NCBI GenBank assembly: GCA_951213105.1
Contig: OX578152.1
Location: forward strand, 71,990,680 to 72,054,679
Source: Amaurobius ferox
Taxonomy: Eukaryota; Arthropoda; Arachnida; Araneae; Amaurobiidae
Direction: 5' to 3'
DNA length: 64,000 bases
In this document: one piece after another, positions 49,148 to 60,169 of the stretch
Layout: each line of letters begins with the position of its first letter
Numbering within the stretch: the stretch's first letter is position 1
Program-made: the position numbers and the translations under genes
The notes under the pieces: generated by a model
Seen by the model: the letters and a program-made list of their open reading frames with translations, nothing else
Databases searched by the model: none
Told to the model about the DNA's origin: nothing

Positions 49148-49490
49148 CAGGGTGATCCAAAAGTCCTTGACACATTTTAAAATTGAATATAAACTCAAGT
49201 AATTGCAGTACGACAGTGGGTTTTGGACTAAAATGCTTTTCACGTTGAAAAGTTTTGGTTAAGCAAATAATAAATAGTTCTAAACTTTGCCTATAGATGG
49301 CGCTACTTGTACAAATGTTTGTATATCTGCTTTTTTTTTCCATATTCGTTTTAACACTGTCACTGGGAAGTAAGAAATGGCAACTTCTACCGAAAAAACT
49401 CATTGCGTAGGTTGTAACTTTGAAACTAAATCCATCATTACAGTTCAAAGGAAGTTTCGTGCCAAGAATAGAAAAAAGCAAGAAAGATCA
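49148..49490 (+). mobile_element. Mariner-type element, 5' part only
   Basis: Starts with CAGGGTGATCCAAAAGTCC after TA, a mariner-type terminal repeat. An untranslated stretch of about 230 bases leads to the transposase start at 49377. The element is cut at about 49490, where family F sequence (caatcatgcttaaagcattg) begins. Confidence 0.65.
49377..49490 (+). pseudogene. N-terminus of a mariner/IS630-type transposase
   Basis: MATSTEKTHCVGCNFETKSI followed by TVQRKFRAKNRKK matches the start of the helix-turn-helix region of these transposases, which often reads EKAxCVxxxxETKSxxTVQRKFR. I know this pattern from the family; no catalytic domain follows. The open frame continues to 49580, but only into family F sequence. 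Dead by truncation. Confidence 0.65.
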
Positions 49491-49760
49491 ATCATGCTTA
49501 AAGCATTGATTATGAAACACTTTTCAACTTCAATGCAATTTTATTTAAACAAGTCTAAAATGCAATACATTCCTTGGTAATATTTTGAAACTTATCACAA
49601 TACTGCATTAATTTATTATATTTGAAAACTTAAACCTTCATCGAAAAAAATGAACTTCATTCAAATGACGGCATTGAAATATAAATTGCCTGGTTTAAAC
49701 ATCTCTAAAATGTTATACATTCCTCGGTAATAGTTTCAGAATTATCATAATACTACGATA
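49491..49760. repeat. Family F fragment F4
   Basis: Matches the inner end of F2/F3 (gattatgaaacacttttcaac, ctaaaatg.gatacattcc, atgaacttcattcaaatgac). Part of it is repeated within the fragment. Confidence 0.65.
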
Positions 49761-49767
49761 ATCTCCT

Positions 49768-50905
49768 AATTCATTTTTTAGATTTCATTTGTAGTTTTAG
49801 ATTTTTCCTCTTATTCACTCTCTTATTATAATTAATATTTTAGACGTCATGGAGGTGCAAACCTATATGTACATGAATCGACGCGTTAGAATCAGGAGAA
49901 ATTTTTATTTAAAGACGCTGAGCCGTAATTCACAAAAAAAAAAATGCATGAGATAGGTAAAAATATAGTTCTAATGTATGTAAGTGATGCAACGATATTA
50001 TTGTAATGACATAAAGACTGATAGAAAATGTTTTGAGAGATAAAACTGTCAGCCGACTTTCAGCTTTCTAAGTTCTCTGTGAGTCGAGAACGAGCCCGTT
50101 AAAAATGGCGTACATAAATCATGCAACGATGTCACGTGATGAAGAAAATTTTTTTTATTGATGAAAATATTTTGCGGTTATTTTGTGAGCCTGATTCCAG
50201 CTCTCTACGTTCTCGTGGAGTCGCGAACGAGCCTTTTAAAGATGCCGTACGTAAAGATGTATTATAATAACGTGAAAATTTGATAGACGAAAATGTTTTG
50301 CGAGGTGAAACTGACTACCGAATTTCAACTCTCTGCTTGCTTTGGTAGCCAAGAAAGAACACGTCAAAGATGTCCAAGGATAAGAGAGGTGAAGTTAAAA
50401 GATAGTGGTATAGGTAAAGAAAAGAATAAAAATAACAGTTACCTTGCACGTCTATCGACATTAAAACTACCATTTTATTTCTCATCTGATGTTTCTATAT
50501 GCATAAAGTATCCATTTTAATGCTGCTTATATGTACCATTCTAATTTTAAATTCTCCCACTGAATTTGTGTTCATGTGCTCAGCAACCTATATTTAGATA
50601 CGCATAAATATTTCAAAGTGAAAATACGTATGAAACATAGCAACAATTTCGGGATGTACTCGCCATGACGACATTGATTTATGTGATGACGTCATCAATC
50701 CATTCCTTCGACTACCTCTCCTCTACTTATGATATGCTTTGGATTTCATTTGTTTTATTTTTTTTTGTTGATGCCAACAGGTCTTTTAAACCGTTTTTTG
50801 CGAGTATCACTTTACGTAAACCCCAGTTGTTAATTTAGATTTCTAATAAAAATTTGATGTGGGCAGCAAATTACATTCACATAATGCAATGGTTTTGCTT
50901 CCTTC
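49768..50905 (+). repeat. Family E repeat, copy E1
   Basis: About 1.1 kb, shared with E2 at 57775-58885. It contains three tandem units of about 125 bases (50049-50395) built on cagctctctacgttctcg.ggagtcg.gaacgagc, each with a small palindrome GTTCTC...GAGAAC. It also has TGACGTCA at 50687-50694 and the end ttgatgtgggcagcaaattac, which recalls the tail of families A/B. No coding. Confidence 0.7.
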
Positions 50906-50954
50906 GCAGTTAATGCTGTAAAGGATCCACAAAACAATGTTTTTGGACATTGAA

Positions 50955-51130
50955 TTCAGGCTCGGGCTGGCTCACAGGGATACCGGGACATATCCCGGTG
51001 AGTCCTCCCTAGAAGTTTCCCTCAACGCCCCCCCTCCCCTACCCACCGGACGAAATTAAAAATCATTGTTCTGGTCCCCTCTAGATAGTTGGTCCTCCGT
51101 CCTCCATGGTGTCCAGCGTAGGGCCTGATT
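50955..51130. repeat. GC-rich transposon-like remnant
   Basis: CAGGCTCGGGCTGGCTCACA followed by gggataccgggacatatcccggtgag is GC-rich and partly palindromic (ccgggacatatcccgg). It resembles the ends of hAT-type repeats, but no matching second end is seen. Confidence 0.35.
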
Positions 51131-51756
51131 GAATTAACTTTTTGAAATTTAAATTTGATTTGGCAAAATGTTAGTACAAACAAAATGGTTTATTAGAACT
51201 TATATGCAAAATCCTTATCAAAATGCAATTATCATTTAATTAACGCTCCGTTAAAATGATAATTAGCAAGTTTCTTGATGTTAAAATACAATACAAAACA
51301 ATTCCAAACAGTATCTTCTCTAGTGAATGGGGCGAACTAGATTCACGAGAATGATGTTAAGAGATTTGTTGGATATGGAAATTGAATACATTTGATGGTA
51401 TATACTACTTTTGTATTTTTTATGTAATATTTTGATACATTTCTTTGCAAAACGTCCAATATCTCGTGAAAGTTATTCGTTTTCGTAGCGTTCTAAACTC
51501 GTACAAGGAACAAGTTTGTATCATTTGTTTTCCAATGAAACATTATGTATAAAAAGATTTTCTATTTAACGATATTAAAAGTGCTGATTTTTTAAAGAAT
51601 TTTCAAAATTTATCAAAAATCGTGCAAAATCTCGAAGACGGTTTATGATAGCTTTCTAAGGCTTGCAACATTCGTTTCTCTTTATATTACATATATGAAA
51701 AGCTAGCTACAGTCGCCACTGCTCACGAAAAATCCTTTTCTTCTTCGTCTTCGACC

Positions 51757-51955
51757 CAGACCATCCAATATACCCTAAACTGTACGGTATTTGTTTGGAC
51801 GGCCAGGATGTGCCCCCAATTCAGACCAGAATACAGTGGGGGGCCGTATCCTTTTTTTCCCTAACACCAACCTCTCGGAAGGACTTATGGATCCACATAT
51901 TTAGCAAACTCGTGCTTCATTTGAACACGGGGATAGCTTGGGCAGAGCTGAGGAT
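51757..51955 (-). mobile_element. Diverged tRNA-type SINE, body only
   Basis: acccagaccatcca, gtttggacggccaggatgtg, ttcagaccagaatacagtgg and ctcggaaggacttatgga match the body and tail of the SINE at 45543. The head and B box are lost or unrecognisable. Confidence 0.65.
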
Positions 51956-52057
51956 AGAAATTGTCGAGAAAAGATACAGGAATTTAATAAGGATTTACAC
52001 TTCCGGTTCTTTCCCATTTTGGGTTCAAAAATGTACACTTTACTTGAAATATATATT

Positions 52058-52660
52058 TCCCAAGATGGGCAGTAGGTAGAATTAATATGATAACTGATAT
52101 GAATTGCCGCCCAGGTGGTGTAGTGGATAGCGTGTTCGGCTGATGTGTGGAGGGCTCGGGTTCGAATCCCGAATAAGGCATGGAGGCTTGTGTGGCTACT
52201 GTAACTGGATTTCGATCTGTTGTTGCCACGTTAATTGAATTAAAAAAAAAAAAAAAAGAATTTAGCATCAAATTCTACAAGAGGTGGAGTAGTCTACTGA
52301 GAATGTCCTTTTACCATTCTTTTTCACTTTCCGTTTAAATTTTTTTCTTGAAACAACAATTTCTGAAGATTAACTATAGATAGAGCTTAGATGATAATTG
52401 ATATGAATTGAGTATCAAATTCTATATGAGGTGGAGTGGTTTACTAACGATGCCCTTTTCCGATTCTTTGCAACTTCATGTTCAAATGTTTTTCTTGAAA
52501 CATCTATTTCTGAAGATTAGTTATAGATAGAGCTTAGATTAATTTTTAAACATATTTTCCTTAGTTTTCGATATAGATACAGCTTAGATGGTGCCTGATT
52601 TGGATTCGGCATCAAATTTTAGAGGAGTTACGGGGGAGGGGCACTAAGGATTTTAACTTC
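52058..52660 (+). repeat. Tandem repeat of about 135-150 bp, interrupted by a SINE
   Basis: Units share gatgataattgatatgaattg, gagtatcaaattctatatgagg and ttctgaagattagttatag. Three or more units lie at 52090-52660 (second near 52390, third near 52585). The first unit is split by the SINE 52106-52257. Confidence 0.65.
52106..52257 (+). mobile_element. Second type of tRNA-derived SINE, poly(A) tail
   Basis: Head GCCGCCCAGGTGGTGTAGTGG with A box TGGTGTAGTGG (52116-52126) and B box GGTTCGAATCC (52159-52169), a body of about 70 bases and a tail of 15 A's. GAATT flanks both sides. The undamaged neighbouring repeat unit (gatatgaattgagtatc) shows the empty site. The head looks like a tRNA, but the body and tail make it a SINE and not a tRNA gene. 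Confidence 0.88.
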
Positions 52661-54374
52661 CGGTTCATTAGATTTCCTCTCAAAAACTCGTATGACTGTA
52701 TGAAATAAATAAGGAACAGAGGATAAAAATGCTCAATAGTTCCTACTTAAATGATGTGTCCGCACAATTTGTCATGATATGAAGGCTCTTTTATAAATTT
52801 ACTGTTATCCCATATCAGAGTTTTTAAAAGTGTGTTCCGTGAAACTCTTGCAGTTTCGCGGTAATATTCCAGGGGTTCCGAGACGTGATTGTTTTGGGTG
52901 AATTCTCTAAAACACATTAAAAAAAATGCATAAAATTTTAATTCATAATTTGGACAACAATGGATTTTTTCTCATTCTGTGGTTCCGCAATCAAATTGAA
53001 TTTCAAAATATTTCCGCGACCCAAAACAATGGCCTGTGTATTAAATGCAAACTTATTTATGGAATTTATTAGTGTCAATAAGGAAGAATGTTCTCTTTTG
53101 TTAACTTTTGTCCAATTTATTTTTTGTAATATTGAGTTCATACGGTCTCCTTACCATATTGCTAAGTCCGGACACTCTATGGTTCACTTTTCTCTACGGG
53201 GTTTTTCATTTTAGAGGGTTTGAACTCTATTGACCTATATGTACTTTGTAATTGGACATTGTAAAACTTTACGGATATGTTTGCTGTTCCAGTCTCTCTG
53301 TTAAAAATATCTTGCTGTAATTATTTAAATAAATATAAATTTAGCAGGACGTGAGTAAAGCTGTATTGTATTAACAATATTTTGAGCCTGTAGGGAAAGT
53401 TATGTATTGCGCATCTCAGAAATTTCTTTCTCTAACAATTTCACCCACTCGAGTTTCAATTAAGTAACTCTCTTGAGCTACGAATTCCACTTGACAAACA
53501 ATCATAAAAACAATTTATTTAGAACAATGAAAACAAGCTTTAACAAAGTCCGTAAAAATTCAGGAGTATGTTATAAAAAACCATCTCTTTTGTTCACTTC
53601 TGCTGATAAATAATGCACCGCTGAGGCAATGAAGAAAATAGCGTTTTTATTCTACAGAAAGTCCCTGCATGACGTCACTGCGACGTATGATGACGTTATT
53701 GATCCGCTTTTAATTATTTCCTGAGGATGGGGATCGCAAATGCACCGCCTGATATCGGATCTGTTTGTTTGGATGGTGATTAGAGATAGGAGGACAACAG
53801 GTGTGACAAAAGTTATAAGGGTACACTGTTTAATCGAAAGAGATTATATATTTGAGTATAATATATAATTTTGGGTAAATTCGCAGAATAGGCCCTAAGC
53901 GAGCTATATTGATCTACGAGATGGATTCGATGAAATATTTTACAAGCAATGAGGCCGAATAAATGAAAAATCATATATATACATCTAAGTGAGACTGACA
54001 GACAGAGTGATGAATTACACAACGCTAACTGCTGAAGGAAGATGCGTCAAGCTCTGTTATACACATGGGAATTTACCAGTAAGTAATGAGTAAAATCTTA
54101 AATTCGGGACTTTTGTTCGAAAACTTTTTAAATCTCTGAGTTTTTGTTTATTCCTATATAAAAGAGCTGACTAAGGGGCACATACATAGCTCAAACTACT
54201 GCATGTAGAAACTGGAAACTTTGTATACATAGTGGAAATTGGCTTAAAAGTAATGAGAAAAATCCAAAATTTCGGAATTTTGATCAGGAGTTTCTAAGAA
54301 TCCCTTTTTTTTACATGCTATTACTGCATACATATATTATTTTTTTTAGATATATGATCGTTACTTTAAAAAAA
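52661..54374. other. Interval; hAT-like remnant and E-like fragment
   Basis: 52840-52895 (gtgttccgtgaaactcttg, ttccaggggttccgag) resembles decayed hAT ends. 53395-53760 ends in E-like sequence with TGACGTCA at 53670-53677. 54060-54300 has a diverged duplication (cacatgggaatttaccagtaag/catagtggaaattggcttaa). No gene: the 84-codon frame at 52960 has no known domain. Confidence 0.35.
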
Positions 54375-55280
54375 TCTGATGTGGGCAACACATGACTTTC
54401 CTTATATAATGTAATAAATTTTCTACTTTTACAGAAAAAAATTAGGTTTTTCTTATAGTAGATACTTATATTCTTTCCAAAATATTGAATTTTCGACAAT
54501 TAGTCGTCATTTTCATTGATTTAGCATCATTTTTATCCATTTGGCAAGATTTTCGTTAATTTGGCAACATTTAAAAATGTCGCCAAGCTGGCGACATGCC
54601 GCCAAATTCGTCGCCAAAATATCGCCAAGCGTTATGGACGAAGAAATAAGTTATTCCTAAAGCAGATAAATGACTATTGGCGTTCAAATACAAAAGTATT
54701 ACTCAAAGTATATTTTTTCATGAATGGAAAGAGTTAGATCCACGAGAATGATGTCACCCAATGTATTGTATGGTATTACATATGAAAAGTGAACATGTTT
54801 CTCAATAGGAAATATATTTTTTTAATTTTATATGACTTTTTGATATTTTTTTTGAAAAGTGTGCAATATCTCGAGAACGGTTCCTGTTAGCGTTCTAAAA
54901 TTTATGTTAATCGTTTTCTAATAAAGAATTACATAAGAAATGTCTATTTGCGTAACTTTATTAGCGGTTTTGATTTTTTCAAAATTTTACGCGGAAATTT
55001 GGGGGGGGGGGGTTGAATATTCGATTGCGTATAAAAGCAATAGGCTTCCAGTGTTTACGGGTTGTGATTTTTGTACCAAATTTCGTTCGATTCGGTCCAT
55101 TCGTTCGTCAGTTATCGTCTCCACACACACACACATATTTTCACACACACACAGACATCACATTCGTGTTACATTCGTGACTAGGGATGCTTGAAACGTG
55201 CTCTCCCGTCGAAAACTCGAATTCGAATTTTCGACCCCGTCACAATACTTTCCTTATACATCAAGTATATTAGGAAAGTA
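54375..55280 (-). mobile_element. Family A repeat, copy A8
   Basis: Complete, TCTGATGTGGGCAACACATG left, hairpin right (ACTTTCCTTATACATCAAGT...TAGGAAAGT). A G run lies at 55003-55013. Confidence 0.85.
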
Positions 55281-55576
55281 ATAAAGGCAACCAAGGGTTC
55301 ATTTATGCATTTTTGATTATGATAGCCATTCGAAACTAATCATGTTGTATCAAATAAATTCTCTACATCTTAATATATGTCAATTTTATAACATTTTCTT
55401 TTGTCAATTCCGACTCATTAGGCAATGCTCTTCAGCTTTGTGATTGGCTTTTTTCGTCTATCTCGCTTTTTGCCGAGTTCGTGCTAATACTTAAAATTCT
55501 TCACTAGGAACTGTGCTTTATCATTTGTTCGATCAGTCATGATCACTTTACTATAAATAGACTAAACGTTACACTC
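55281..55576. other. Interval upstream of the Tc1-type pseudogene
   Basis: Probably untranslated sequence of the transposon, but no terminal repeat is identified. Confidence 0.35.
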
Positions 55577-56318
55577 ATGGATCGTTTACCACAGAAACCT
55601 TGTTACAACGACATTTATCCCGCACAACAAATAATGTGGTTTCGGCGCAAACAATTCGAAACCGTTTGCATGACGCAGGACTCTGAGGTAGAACACCTGT
55701 TCGACACCCACCGATTCAACGTCTTCATCGGTTATGTCGCCTCGAGTGGTGTTAAATGAGAGGCAATTAGTCGACGGAATGGCAAAACATTCTATTCACG
55801 GATGAATCACGATTCTATTTTGTCATGATAGATGGCCGTACTCGCATATGGCGGCGTTTTCAATAACGCCACCAGGAAGCATTTTCTATTAGTCGCCACA
55901 CAGCCCCCCTAAGTGGTATCATGGTTTGGGGTGGTATAGCATTTGTTGGATGAACAACATTGGTCTTTGTTTCTGCCAGTATCACGGCACAACGATAGTC
56001 TCTGACATTGTGAGAAATATGGTACAGCCATATCTGTTAAATCAGGCCTGGACTACTTTTCAGCAGGATAATGCCAGGCCACATACTGCACGGATAACTA
56101 TGAATAGTCTACAAGGCTTTGATATCCTGCTTTGGCCAGCATATTCTCCGGATTTGTCGTTAATTGGACATATCTGGGACATCATGGGTGGCCCATTAAG
56201 AGAACTTCCTTTTCCAGCAAACCATGTTCAGTTACAATCCCAATTTCATGCTGTGAGGAATGTCATTCCTCAGCACACCATTGACCATCTCATTGACGGG
56301 ATGCCTTTTGCGTATTAA
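55577..56318 (+). pseudogene. Tc1/mariner-type transposase, decayed
   Basis: The start MDRLPQKPCYNDIYPAQQ looks like a Tc1-type N-terminus, but the rest of the DNA-binding half is lost after about 60 codons. In shifted frames FTDESRF (first catalytic D) follows at about 55797, then MVWGG. The open frame 55926-56318 gives QQDNARPHTARITMN (second D) and WPAYSPDLSLIGHIWDIMGG. The expected catalytic E in P-I-E-H reads G here. The end reads IPQHTIDHLIDGMPFAY. At least three frameshifts or deletions plus the lost catalytic residue make it dead. I found no terminal inverted repeats. Acts, when intact, as a cut-and-paste DDE transposase at TA sites. Confidence 0.85.
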
Positions 56319-56486
56319 ATCCTGAATAGCTGCTTGCGGTGGGCCAATCCCATAGTAATCTAATGTCAATATAGTTCCATGCTTTCATTTTTCCGGTATG
56401 ATGTTTTGATCCTTCGCACATCTCGATGTTACAATTATAATATGGTGTTGCGATTTCAGTTGTGAGCAGTATACACACACACTCAA

Positions 56487-56566
<80 letters not shown>

Positions 56567-57084
56567 ATATATATATCAATATAGCATATACATTCAATGT
56601 AGGTCGTATCACGTCAACTCAGCTTCAACTGAGTGATGACTCCTTTTATAGACTTTTTATAGAAACTTTTAGAAATCTCGTGAAATATTCATTATTTTGA
56701 GGTGTTTCTCAGACCTTCGAAAAGTTGTAAAATATCACCAAATCTGGCAACACACCCTCCGAATTTAAGTATATTGCAATCCTAGATTCAAGTCATAGGA
56801 AAGGTCGCGGAAAATGTGTTTTCTCCGTATGGTTGGTTCTCAAAAAAGACTTCATTGAAACGGTCACGTTCGTAAAAGTATTCACATATTACACTATAGT
56901 AACAGTATTCAGCGATATGAATCAAAGTTACAGAAGTCATTTGGAAATTACACATAATCGCCGGTAAAAGTGAAAAATTCTGGCATACTTCTGGCTAACT
57001 TCATTTGGGAATTATGTAAAATTTTCGGAAAAATATTAAATTTAGCAAAATTTATCAAGATTGCTGGTGAATATGAATAATCTC
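56319..57084. other. Interval with (CA)n(TA)n at 56471-56576
   Basis: Otherwise unrecognised. 56650-57060 shows weakly repeated pieces (gaaatattcatta, cggaaaaatattaaattt). No gene. Confidence 0.4.
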
Positions 57085-57085
57085 C

Positions 57086-57150
<65 letters not shown>

Positions 57151-57164
57151 ATATTATATATATA
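57085..57164. repeat. (TA)n tract, target of the MITE
   Basis: TA continues on the other side of the MITE at 57436-57462. Confidence 0.95.
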
Positions 57165-57432
57165 CAGGGTGGTCATAATTAAAGTAGAGGTGTTTAGAAA
57201 ACTGTTACGCCAAACTCAACCAAATTTGCAGTAAATACTATTTAGTCCATGGGGTTTTGATTTTTACAGCGCCACATTGGTCAGCGGTGGCAAAAATCCG
57301 AACTATTTTTTTCGTTTAAAAATCAAAACCCCATGGTCTGAATAGTATTTACTGCAAATTTGGTTGGGTTTGGCCCAACAGTTTTCGCACTATCGAGCTC
57401 TAAACACCTCCACATTAATTATTGCCGCCACC

Positions 57433-57435
<3 letters not shown>
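57165..57435. mobile_element. Palindromic 271-bp MITE inside (TA)n
   Basis: Left end CAGGGTGGTCATAATTAAAG, right end its imperfect complement ending CCGCCACCCTG, each next to TA. The arms (about 100-120 bases, including gcaaatttggttg..gtttggc and ccatggggttttga) pair almost along the whole length around an inner gccacattggtcagcggtggc piece. No coding. Size, TIR start CAGGGTG and TA site fit a mariner-derived MITE. Confidence 0.88.
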
Positions 57436-57462
<27 letters not shown>

Positions 57463-57467
<5 letters not shown>

Positions 57468-57774
57468 CCCATTGTGCGAAAAATTAATTATGAAGATAAT
57501 AAAATTTTTCTCTGTTCTCCCTACCAATTATCCAAAAATATAAATAAATTTTAATCACATATGGAGTTTAACCTGATAGAGAGTATAAGCAAATGGAACA
57601 GTTTTGGCAATTTTGTATGATATCAATTTTGGATAATGATAAGATTTATATATAGTAGTGTTTTGAATAAAAGTTTCGTACTCTCAATTTGGTTACATTT
57701 TGAGTGTGATCAATATTTATTTTACACTTTACCAAACGATTTACTATAAGGGAGGTTATTACTGTTTTTTTCTC
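57463..57774. other. Interval, nothing recognised
   Basis: No gene support. Confidence 0.4.
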
Positions 57775-58885
57775 ATAATTTATTTTTTTAGATTTCATTT
57801 ATAGTTTTATTTGTTTTTCTTATTCACTCTCTATTGATATTACTATTATTTTAGACGTCACTTAGGTACAACCCTATATGTACGTGGATCGACGCGTAGG
57901 AATCAGGAGAAATGTTCATTTAAAGACGCTGAACCGTAATTCACAAAGAAAATGCACGAGATGGATAAAAATATAGTTCTGATGTACGTACATGATGTAA
58001 AGATATTAAGCATTGACATAAAATTGATAGAAAATGTTGTGAGAGATAAAACTGTGTGCCGACTTTCAGCTAAGTTCTCAGTGAGTCGAGAACGAGCAGA
58101 TTAAAAATGGCGTACATAAATGTTGCAACGATGTTACATGATGACGAAAATGTTTTATTGATTAAAATCTTTGGCGATGATTTTGTGTGCCTGGTTCCAG
58201 CTCTCTACGTTCTCTTGGAATCGAGAACGAGCTTTTTACAGGTAACGTACGTAAATATGTAATGTAATAACGTGAAAATTTGATAAACGAAAATGTTTTG
58301 TGAGATGAAGCTGACAAGTTTTAACTGTCTGCGTGGTTTAGAAGGCGAGAAAGAACACGTCAAAGATATCGAACGAAAAGAGAGGTGAAGTTAAAAAATA
58401 TTGGTGTAGGTAAAGAAAAGAAAAAAATAATTTAACAGTTACCTAGCGCTTCTGTCGACTTTAAAGCTTCCATTTTATTTCTCATCTGACGTTTCTATAT
58501 GTATACAGTATCCATTTTAATTCTGCTTATAAGTACAATTTTAATTTTAAATCCTGTCACTGAATTTGTGTTCATGTGATTCGAAACCTATATTTAGATA
58601 CGAATTTCAAAGTGAAATACGTATGAAGAAACATAGCAATAAATTCGGAATGTACTCGCCATGACGTTATTGATTTATGTGATGACGTCATCAGTCCATT
58701 CCGTCGACAACCTCTCCTCTACTTATGATATGCTTTGGATTTTATTGTTTTTGTTGTTGATGTCAACAGGTCTTTAAAAATGTTTTTGAGAGTATTACGT
58801 AAACTTCAGCTGTTAATTTAGATTTCAAATAAAAAATTGATTTGGGCAGCAAATGACAATATCTGCATAATGCAGTAGTTCTCTT
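57775..58885 (+). repeat. Family E repeat, copy E2
   Basis: Direct copy of E1, 7 kb downstream, same strand. It keeps tatatgtacgtggatcgacgcg, the tandem gttctc/gagaacgagc units, TGACGTCA (58683-58690) and the end aattgatttgggcagcaaatgac. Confidence 0.7.
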
Positions 58886-58910
58886 TCTTATCGAATTCGG
58901 GGAACAGTAA

Positions 58911-59429
58911 ATTCTGAGCGAATTTTGGGCGCGGAACACTTACAATACAACATAAGCTTATGAGCAGGGGTGGCTTTTTTATAAAAGAATAAAATACCGA
59001 TATTGATTAATGCAAACATATTTATATAAAAATGACTTAAAATTGAAATAATTAGAATTTTTTTTTCAAATTTAATGCGATATATGAGCTTGATGATTTT
59101 TTTCGTGGAACACTTGAAGTGGCTTCATGGAGCATCAGTGTTCCGCGGGCCATGGTTTGAGAAGGACTGAAACATTGCACACATATAGTATCGATCACGG
59201 AACAAACCCTAATTGCTCAAATTTTCGACTAAACTGTGTACTTTTGACGTTGAGTGATATAAACGATTGTTAAATAAAATAAAATGCGATAAAACATACC
59301 TGGCCCTTATAATATGATGTACTTGAATGTTAGGATTAGTTTTTTCAGAAGAAGGTGTTATTTTAGCTGCAGTGAGAGTTTTAACCCACCCACTTTCATC
59401 TAAAAGATTTTCGAGAACACTCATGATCA
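58911..59429. repeat. 519-bp tandem duplication, unit 1
   Basis: From attctgagcgaattttggg to ctcatgatca. Unit 2 follows directly, with only a few differences such as two extra T's in a T run, so the duplication is recent. The unit also holds hAT-like sequence (gtgttccgcgggccatgg at 59129). Confidence 0.92.
59300..59424 (-). pseudogene. Duplicated exon-like coding fragment, copy 2
   Basis: Encodes the same MSVLENLLDESGWVKTL...VHHIIRAR segment as 59821-59945 and ends at the same CAG|GTATG donor. Its upstream reading (CSAPKIRSELI) comes from the duplication junction, not from the original gene. Confidence 0.55.
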
Positions 59430-59949
59430 ATTCTGAGCGAATTTTGGGCGCGGAACACTTACAATACAACATAAGCTTATGAGCAGGGGTGGCTTTTTTT
59501 TATAAAAGAATAAAATACCGATATTGATTAATGCAAACATATTTATATAAAAATGACTTAAAATTGAAATAATTAGAATTTTTTTTTCAAATTTAATGCG
59601 ATATATGAGCTTGATGATTTTTTTCGTGGAACACTTGAAGTGGCTTCATGGAGCATCAGTGTTCCGCGGGCCATGGTTTGAGAAGGACTGAAACATTGCA
59701 CACATATAGTATCGATCACGGAACAAACCCTAATTGTTCAAATTTTCGACTAAACTGTGTACTTTTGACGTTGAGTGATATAAACGATTGTTAAATAAAA
59801 TAAAATGCGATAAAACATACCTGGCCCTTATAATATGATGTACTTGAATGTTAGGATTAGTTTTTTCAGAAGAAGGTGTTATTTTAGCTGCAGTGAGAGT
59901 TTTAACCCACCCACTTTCATCTAAAAGATTTTCGAGAACACTCATGATG
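59430..59949. repeat. 520-bp tandem duplication, unit 2
   Basis: Second unit, ending ctcatgatgg where the sequence continues into the upstream coding fragment at 59956. Unit 2 therefore keeps the original 5' context on the minus strand. Confidence 0.92.
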
Positions 59950-60168
59950 GCTCTCTCACTCATGCAAGACTCCCATCATTAAATCACACCTATCTCCCCC
60001 AAAACTTTTCATGAATGGCCACTGTATGCGCTTTACAATTGCATAGAGAGGGGCGTCACATGTAATGACTGTTGTTTGACTTTCATTTAGATGATTGGCA
60101 GAGTCTGATGTTACCGTCATTGCATATCTTGTCATGGAGAGTGAATGTGTCACATCAGTACTGAACAA
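59821..60168 (-). pseudogene. Exon-like fragment of an uncharacterised invertebrate protein
   Basis: The minus-strand frame 60168-59956 gives SMTRYAMTVTSDSANH...CDAPLYAIVKRIQWPF and DLMMGVLHE. Then a frameshift near 59960 leads into MSVLENLLDESGWVKTLTAA...NIQVHHIIRAR, which ends at CAG|GTATGT (exon end 59821), a good splice donor. I recall a widespread unnamed family in invertebrates with the order PLFxxxKxIQW, FGGLHIEMA, LLxxSGWTxAL, SHVTRTRxAHQ, which this follows. Function unknown to me; such proteins often sit in repeats. The frameshift and the duplicated exon suggest a broken gene copy. Confidence 0.55.
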
Positions 60169-60169
60169 T

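Noticed and set aside
52106..52180. tRNA gene
   Set aside because: A and B boxes and a tRNA-like 5' part are there, but a body, a poly(A) tail and GAATT target duplication follow, so it is a tRNA-derived SINE.
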